Of a stretch of DNA of 64,000 bases, positions 57,900-64,000 are shown piece after piece (positions within the stretch are counted from its first letter, which is position 1; each line of letters opens with the position of its first letter). The notes under the pieces were generated by a model. That model did no database searches. It was given only the letters and a program-made list of their open reading frames with translations, and was not told the DNA's origin. Position numbers and translations under genes: made by a program. The stretch is from Datisca glomerata (Eukaryota > Streptophyta > Magnoliopsida > Cucurbitales > Datiscaceae). The stretch covers positions 639,140 to 703,139 of the forward strand of contig QANY01013163.1 of the NCBI GenBank assembly GCA_003255025.1, given 5' to 3'.

Positions 57900-58345
57900 T
57901 ATCTGGTACCTACAAACAATATTCTTTTATAAGAATCTTTTTATTTCCTCTTTGTGGACCCTGGCGAATGCTTCTGATTCAATCCACTTTGTGAAGTAAT
58001 CAGTTACAACAAGAAAAAACTATTGTTGTGATGGTACAATTAGGAGCGGTCCCACTATGTGCATGTATGAATGGCCACGAACTTGCTACGGTTTTGAGTT
58101 CTCGAGGTGGCATCCTTGCTATGGGAGCAATGCATTGACATTTTTTGCACTTCCTATCATATTGATTTACGTCCTAATGCATCTCGAGCTAGTAATATCC
58201 TTCATCCAATATCTTATGAGCCAGCGAACTTCCACTGGTGTGGTTTTCACATATCCCTTCATGGATTATTGCTAGTACATACTAGGCTTCCCTTAGCTTC
58301 AAACATTTTAAACATGGTCCTGCAAATGACCTACAGTAGAGTTTT
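57900..58345 (-). pseudogene. Tat-lineage gypsy integrase fragment, inverted
   Basis: The minus strand reads YDRKCKKCQCIAPIARMPP (zinc-binding CxxC), then PPRELKTVASSWPF, and then in another frame FLVVTDYFTKWIESEAFARV, the beginning of the integrase core with its first aspartate. The plus-strand element at 60.9 kb has the same segment as VATDYFTKWIEVEAIARI. Stops and frameshifts are many. Short plus-strand frames over this region are shadows. Confidence 0.8.
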
Positions 58346-58783
58346 CCATTAATAAACGAATATCTTGCACTTTTTTACGAGATAATCTTTCCTAGAAGTT
58401 TATCTCTTGGTAGCTCTATGCTCTCCATATCGACTTCGATATTTACAAGGACTGATGATGGGAACTTTATGTTGAGTTCCTTAAGAAACTCCCAAGAACA
58501 TTCCTTTTGTATGGTACCTGTAATGATCAACCCAACATTGCTAGGGCGTCGCATGGTTGTTCTCAACTTGAGGAACCAGAAGAAGACTAACATTGGCGCC
58601 CACCTTGAGCAAACGGAAAAGGAAAGATTGATGATATTTCTACTATAGAACAAAGATATTTTCACAACTACGACACAAGAGATGATAGGTATTCCCGAAA
58701 AAGTAGTATGTCATTAATTGAATACAGATCCCACTGTCAAACCAATAAAGCAACGAAAGAGGAATTTCACTCTAGAGTAGAAC

Positions 58784-59800
58784 ATGGCAATTAAAGAAGA
58801 AGTGGAAAAGCTTTTGAAAGCTGGCTTCATCCGCGAAGTGGACTATCCGGAGTGGCTCGTCAATGTAGACATGGTAAAGAAGAAGAATGGGAAATGCAGG
58901 ATTTGCGTGGACTTTACTGATCTCAATAAAGCTTGCTTAAAGGATGAATATACATTGCCAAGAATGACCAGATGGTGGATGCCACGTCAAGACATGAACT
59001 TCTCAGTTTCATGGATGCCTTTTCCAAATATAACCAAGTGAAAATGTTCCAACCTGATCAGGAAAAAACATCATTTATAACTGAATAAGGTACTTTCTAT
59101 TATAAAGTAATTCCATTTGTGTTAAAAACATGCAGTGCTACTTACCAAAGGCTCATAAACAAGATTTTCTATGAGTAGAATGGAAATACCAAGGAAGTTT
59201 ATGTGGACGACATGCTAGAAAAGAGCTGTAAACGAGAAGACCACATCAGGGACCTTGATGAGGCCTTCTCAATCTTAAGAGAAATCTCCATGAAGTTGAA
59301 TATGGAGAAATGCAGTTTTGGTGTAGCGGCGAGAAAGTTCTTGGGTCATCTGGTCATACAATGGGTAATTGAGGTCAACCCAGATCAAGTTAAAGCTATT
59401 ATGGAGTTGTAGTCCCTTAGAAACTGAAAGGAGATACAAGGCCTGACAGGGAGGTTGGCAGCTCTAAATAGATTCCTCTCGAGGTCAATGGATAAGTACA
59501 AGCCTTTCTTTCGAAAGTTAAGAAAAAAATTTGTCGATGGATGAGATGAATAATGTGAAGAGGCCCTCAACAGAATCAAGAAATACTTGTAAACTCCCCC
59601 GTTGTTTATCAAAACCAATACTTGGCGATCAACCACTTTTGTATGTAGTTGTGTCGTAGACGGTTGTCAGCATTGTTCTTATCAGAGAGGAAGAAAGGAA
59701 ACAGAGATTTGTGTACTTCGTGAGGAAAATTCTAGTAGTAACTGAAACCTGAATGAGAATGAAAAAGTTGGTACTGGCTGTTGTGACAGTCACAAGGAAA
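58784..59800 (+). pseudogene. Tat reverse transcriptase and RNase H remnant
   Basis: RT landmarks are EEVEKLLKAGFIREVDYPEW, KNGKCRICVDFTDLNKAC, TFYYKVIPFVLKTC, YVDDM at 59200-59214 and LNMEKCSFGVAARKFLG. Tether sequence LTGRLAALNRFLSRS lies at 59439-59490. RNase H that follows is badly shifted. Both catalytic aspartates of YVDD remain. Stops lie at 59039, 59086 and 59176 and after 59409. Confidence 0.8.
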
Positions 59801-59879
59801 CTGAGGCCTTGCATCTAAGCACATAACATAAAAGTGTTAACAGATTCACCAATCAGGAGCTTGTTACACTTACCTAAAG

Positions 59880-60345
59880 TCAGCGGGAGAATGGCGAAGT
59901 GGGCAATAGAGCTTGGCCAGTATGAAATCGATTATGAGCTAAGAACATCAATTAAGGAGCAAGTTTTAGCTGACTTCGTAGCGGACTTCACCGGCGATGA
60001 AAAGGAAGTTGACGACGGATCACAGAACAAAGGAGAAAATAGGACTTGGAAGTTATACGTTGATGAGCCTCCATTCGGAGAGACATTAGAGCACTCCATC
60101 TCATTTGGTTTCAACGCCTCGAATAACGAAGCGGAGTACAAAGCCTTGATAATGGGAACTTTATGTTTGGGGAATTTGAGGTAATGAATATAGAAGTATT
60201 ATGTGGTTTAATATTAATCGTCAAAGAGATTACGAGAGAATTCACGATAAAAGATGAAAGAACGATCAGTTACTTGCAACGGGCGAAGGAGTTATTAAGT
60301 CTGTTGAAAATTATGAGAGTCGTCACGTCAGATCCCAATAACTGA
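59880..60345 (+). pseudogene. Tat extra (archaeal-type) RNase H remnant
   Basis: MAKWAIELGQYEIDYELRTS, then VLADFVADF, then TWKLYVDEP and FGFNASNNEAEYKALI (60040-60155) give the second RNase H typical of Tat elements. The expected Gly/Ala-rich strand after YVD (DGSSN..GAG) is altered to DEPPFGETLE. A stop ends it at 60181. Confidence 0.8.
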
Positions 60346-60589
60346 AAATGGACACGTTGATGCTTGACGAACTTGGAGTCCTCGTTGCAATTCCCATGCA
60401 AAAGAAATGTACCTGTTCCCATTGAAGGAAGTGGCAGATGTGGAAGTTGAAAGGGAACCAAGCTTGCAAGATAACATAATTCACTACATAAAAGATAAGG
60501 GTTGCTTGATGATAAACTTCATATAAGGAAAGTCCAATAGAAAAGTGCCAGGTATTGCTTAATTAGTCGGATATTGAGTAAGAGATCTT

Positions 60590-61650
60590 TTTGAAGACCA
60601 TATTTGAAGTGTCTAAGGGAAAAGGAAGCGACCCGAAATTCATGAAGGGATATGCGGGATTCATACAGGGGGTAGATCATTATTTCATAAAGTGTTGAAC
60701 GAATGGTACAACTGGCCCAAGATGCACCAAGACGCTAAGCGGTATGAAAAAAATTATGACAAGTGCCAACGTTTGCTCCAGTAGCTAAGATGGCTCCTGG
60801 AGAACTCAACACAGTGGTGAGCCCATGGTCGTTCATGCAATGGGCACTTGACATTATTGGACCACTTCCCATGGCACCAGCTTAGAAACTCTTTTTGTTA
60901 GTAGCAACAGACTACTTTACTAAGTGGATTGAAGTTGAAGCTATCGCAAGAATTCGTGAAGAAGTAAAATGATTCTTATGGAAGAATATAGTATGTCGAT
61001 TCAAGATTCCATGAATAATCATTTCTGATAACGGGCATTAGTTCATGGGGAAGATAGTAAAAACCTTCTGCGAAGTCCTAAAAATTTCCAATCGATTCTC
61101 TACACCATACTATCCACAAGGGAACGGGGAAGCTAAAAGGTCAAACCATATTATACTTGACAGCATGAAGAAGTGATTAGTATCAACTAAAGGAAAAAAG
61201 GTAGAGGAATTACCAGCGGTACTGTAGGCGTACAGAACCACCCCCAAGGAAACAACGGGCGAAACACATTTTGCTTTGGCATACAAAACAAAAGTAATAA
61301 TACCGGTTGAAATTGTAAGCCTGAATATGAAATCAGAACTAAGTGAGCAACACAATGAAGAACTTCTAAAGAAAAACCTTGATCTGTTAGAGGAAAGAAG
61401 AGAAGTGTCTCCGATCTGGACTGCCCACTATAACCAGAAAATAAAAACTTACTTCTGAAGAAGAGCTAGAAGACGGGAATTCCCGATAGGGGATCTAGTT
61501 CTAAATAAAGTCTTCCAAATAGAAGGAAATTTTGGACCAACCAGGGAGGGGCCATACATTGTCAAAAGGGGAGGAACTAGCGAAGCTATCCAACATTGTT
61601 CATCTAAAAAAGTACTTTATTTAAATTATGAATATTTTATAATGAATAAT
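60590..61650 (+). pseudogene. Tat integrase remnant
   Basis: Pieces in several frames: KCQRLLQ near 60765, LLVATDYFTKWIEVEAIARI at about 60893, IISDNGH at about 61018, NKVFQIEGNFGPTREGPYIV near 61505. The D and D of the core are visible; the glutamate region is shifted. It corresponds to the inverted fragment at 57900-58345. Confidence 0.8.
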
Positions 61651-61719
61651 TTTCCCATGTTCTTTTTGTAAGGGTTTCCACGTAAAAGTTTGGTGTCAAC
61701 TCTCTCTCTTCTCTCCAAC

Positions 61720-62215
61720 AAAACAAATGAGGTCAGTGGTCCTTTAGCCTAAGCCCTTGGGAGTGGAAAAAACCTTCTCCTAGAAATGTGTAAAACAAAC
61801 AAGGTCGGTGATCCTTTGGCCTAAGCCCTTGGGAGCGGAAAAACCTTCTCCCAAAAATGTGTAAAACAAATAAGGTCGGTGATCCTTTAGCCTAAGCCCT
61901 TGGAAGTGGGAAAAACCTTCTCTCAGAAATGTATAAAAAATCAAGATCGACAGTCCTTTGACCTAAGCCCTTGGGAGCAGAAAAAACCTCCTCCCAGAAA
62001 TGTGTAAAGCAAACAAGTTCGGCGATCCTTTGGCCTAAGCCCTTGGGAGTGATTAAAACTTTCTCCTAGAAATGTGTAAAACAAACAAGGTCGGCGCTCC
62101 TTTGGCCTATGTCCTTGGGAGCGGGAAAATCCTTCTTCTAGAAATGTTTAAATAAATAAGGTCGGTGATCCTTTGGTCTAAGTCCTTGAGAACAGGTAAG
62201 TCATAAAGCCTTTTC
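61720..62215 (+). repeat. 70-72-bp tandem repeat in the Tat 3' region, 7 copies
   Basis: The unit contains GATCCTTTGGCCTAAGCCCT, then TGGGAGCGG, AACCTTCTCC and AGAAATGTGTAAAACAAACA. The CCTAAGCCC landmark falls at about 61748, 61820, 61891, 61962, 62034, 62106 and 62176. Arrays between pol and 3' LTR are a known habit of Tat elements. The last copies are more diverged. Confidence 0.9.
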
Positions 62216-62814
62216 TCAGAGATGAATAAAACAAACAAAGGAGGCCCAAGTCTATAGAAGCAAACAACTCGAAGGAAACGGGAGCATAGATTTGCTAGAG
62301 CAGAATGAGGCTAGAGGTTTCAAGGTAAAATGAAGGACATTCGTTTCTTGAGAAAAGATTAAAAGGTAAATATTGATGTCCTTAAGAACGGATCACAAAG
62401 AAAGTTGTTACGCCAACAAAATCAATTTAAATCACTGTAAACGAAATTTCCTTTAAAGTTTTCACAAAGCGAATTCCTCAAGTTTTAACTTAAAAAATAT
62501 TGCAAGTTCTTCTGGTAAATTTTTTTTATTAAAGTGCCCAGAAGAGATAAAGATTCGACAAAAGGTGAGTTCTCATTAAATGAAGGTGGAAATACAGAAG
62601 TTACATTTAAAAAAAAGGGGGAAGTTGAAAAGAAAAGGAAGAAGAAGGAAGGAAGCAGTAACTTGACAAAGTATTAAAAAAAGGATCATCTCATTAATAT
62701 TAATTGAAAATTACATGTGATATTGACAAAAGAAAAATGTAGGAAAGTACAGGAAATGAAAGAAGAAGAAAAGGGCCTAGAAAAAAGTAAGTCTCTCTTT
62801 CAGGAGCGACTTCA
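62216..62814. other. Tat 3' non-coding region
   Basis: Purine-leaning sequence with no ORF of note. A GGAAGAAGAAGGAAGGAAG patch lies at 62638. It separates the tandem repeats from the antisense ORF. Confidence 0.4.
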
Positions 62815-63386
62815 TCAAACCAAATCAGAAGTGTTGACTGCAGTGGCTTCAGCAGTAGGAACAGAGGCATTAATGGAAGTGTGTTCCGTGGAAGCATTTA
62901 CCTCAGCTTGAACCTCTGGGGGATCATCGAGAGGAACCTGGGCATGAACTTTAGCTATCCCATCTCTGTAGCCAACACACTAGACCATTTTCTCGGCCTT
63001 GTCAAACAAGGCCTGAAACACGTCTTTAGTCTAACTCTCCTCATCCCAACTTTGGATCTGGCCAACTCAGCAGCCACCAGCTTCTCTTCCGTAGCCCTCA
63101 ACTTCTCTTCAGATTCGACCAAGGACTTCTCAGCAGTCTCCAAATACTCTTTATCCATCGTCAAGGAGTCAACAACCTTCAAGTGCTCCTCGAATGCCAT
63201 GGATGCATCCTGAGCAAGACTTTCTATAGTGCCTTGAAGGTCATCCTCACTCTTCTTCAGGCGTTCGTTGTCAGTAGCAAGGCAATCAAGCACGTCTTGG
63301 CATTCAGCCACTTTCTTCCTCAAGTTGAACATCTCATGCTCCAAAGAAAGATAATACTCTTGAAGAGCATTATGGTGAATAACAAC
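62815..63386 (-). pseudogene. Antisense coiled-coil accessory ORF of the Tat element, 3' exon
   Basis: On the minus strand an exon seems to start at 63386, just after a pyrimidine-rich TTCTTCTTCTAG acceptor. It codes for a heptad-rich Glu/Leu/Lys coiled coil: SLEHEMFNLRKKV, LDCLATDNERLKKSEDDL, ESLAQDASMAFEEHLKV, KSLVESEEKLRATEEKLVAA. After a frameshift near 63060 the end continues as VFQALFDKAEKMV, GIAKVHAQVPLDDPPEVQ to TGA at 62817-62815. Coiled coils of this kind form the second half of the proteins that carry the gypsy-type transposon domain seen at 55.9 kb. Function unknown. Confidence 0.65.
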
Positions 63387-63890
63387 CTAGAAGAAGAAAA
63401 TCATAAAGTATAATCAAACCAAAAATAAAGTAAAAAAAAAAGATGCAGGATAAAAAGAGGCACTAATGATACTAATCGACGTTTAGTGGATAGATGGGTT
63501 CTTAACCCAAGCATTTTGTAAACCTTGGCTGTCTTATGAAGCATTGATATCTAATTTCAGTACTTTACATATTACCAGTTTAATTTGCGTGCAGATCTTA
63601 AGCCTCTAATTTGGCTCAAATTTTGTATTTCTTGGGGTATGCCCCTTGTACATGTGTAAGTATCTTTTGGTTTATACAATTTGTTTACCAAAAAAAAAGG
63701 AGGAACAGAAAACCCTCACCTGGTTTCTAGAGAGAAGGGAAAGCTTCTCTCTCTAACAGTATGCAGTTTTGAAAGAATGTATCAGCTTACAGTACATAGC
63801 TTGCTCAAAGGCATCAATTAATTGGACATCTAAAACTTTAGGGTCCCAAGCAATCAAAATTTCTTGGGGTTCTTGAACCATCATTGTTAT
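63387..63890 (-). other. Probable intron and 5' part of the antisense ORF
   Basis: The minus strand shows ATG at 63881, MVQEPQEILIAWDPKVL, then a stop, then a donor-like CCAG|GTGAGG near 63724. Within it, on the plus strand, about 63470-63700 resembles the tail of a LINE or SINE: TTCTTGGGGTATGCCCCTTG, TTTATACAATTTGTTTACC, and an A-run at 63689-63697. The intron may therefore hold a small retroposon. Confidence 0.35.
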
Positions 63891-63929
63891 CGGGTTTCAT
63901 CGTAAATCGTCGGTGGGGTTTAATCAAAG

Positions 63930-64000
63930 TGTGACGTGGAATATGGAAGCCTGCGTGGAGCATGGCATGGCATCCAACATGACAGCCCCCATGGAGCATG
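63930..64000. repeat. GCATGGCATG-type short repeats at the window edge
   Basis: GGAGCATGGCATGGCATCCAAC and CATGGAGCATG give several copies of GGAGCATG and its near-palindrome. No further context is available. Confidence 0.4.

Larger units (their letters stand above)
58560..61650 (+). mobile_element. Tat-lineage Ty3/gypsy pol region, degenerate
   Basis: Order is pre-RT linker (EMIGIPEKVV, TDPTVKPIKQRKRNF), RT, RNase H, the extra archaeal-type RNase H that marks the Tat lineage, then integrase. Gag, protease and LTRs are not visible here, and the left side abuts an inverted integrase fragment. Stops occur every few hundred bases. A long 3' region with tandem repeats and an opposite-strand ORF follows. 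Confidence 0.8.

Noticed and set aside
58057..58352. Plus-strand frames of 72-81 codons
   Set aside because: The minus strand gives clear Tat integrase motifs here; the plus frames are shadows.

Overview
This window is nuclear DNA from a eudicot plant. The evidence is one intron-bearing pentatricopeptide repeat (PPR) gene surrounded by old plant transposable elements: Ty3/gypsy of the Athila and Tat lineages, an Ale-like Ty1/copia, an L1-type LINE, Helitrons, a MULE-type MITE and a CACTA-like end. There is also a ~170-bp satellite and two long GA-rich arrays. The species cannot be named from the sequence. Almost every transposon reading frame carries stops or frameshifts. The overall picture is old pericentromeric or heterochromatic DNA with one gene island at about 7.8-10.5 kb.

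Layout. 1-2.7 kb: 3' end of an Athila element (Glu/Lys-rich ORF, polypurine tract, 1.55-kb LTR). 2.7-6.7 kb: broken copia element and its 3' LTR, swollen by AT-rich DNA. 7.86-10.43 kb, minus strand: the only convincing host gene, a three-exon organellar PPR protein of the At5g09450 type. 11.2-15.8 kb: two well-supported Helitrons and a weaker third, one holding a MULE MITE. 16.2-20.7 kb: AT-rich DNA with two fragments of the same Athila LTR, the second inverted. 20.7-37.1 kb: a 16.4-kb GA-rich array with an almost pure purine plus strand, punctuated by (TA)n tracts and organised in kb-scale duplicated units. 37.1-43.2 kb: an Athila element from gag zinc knuckle to 3' LTR. 43.2-45.7 kb: a chromovirus-like LTR piece and a LINE in two opposite-facing pieces. 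45.7-45.9 kb: a second Athila reverse transcriptase fragment. 45.9-47.3 kb: a second GA array. 47.3-54.0 kb: about 39 tandem copies of a ~170-bp satellite. 54.0-64.0 kb: Tat-lineage remnants in mirror arrangement, with a 70-72-bp tandem repeat and antisense accessory ORFs.

How the parts fit. The PPR gene is the only candidate for cellular function. The rest is a nested repeat landscape. Three of the four GA-array ends abut Athila sequence and the fourth abuts the satellite. The Tat block reads as two elements facing away from each other, each with pol on one strand and an accessory ORF on the other. No RNA gene, CRISPR array or intact transposon was found.
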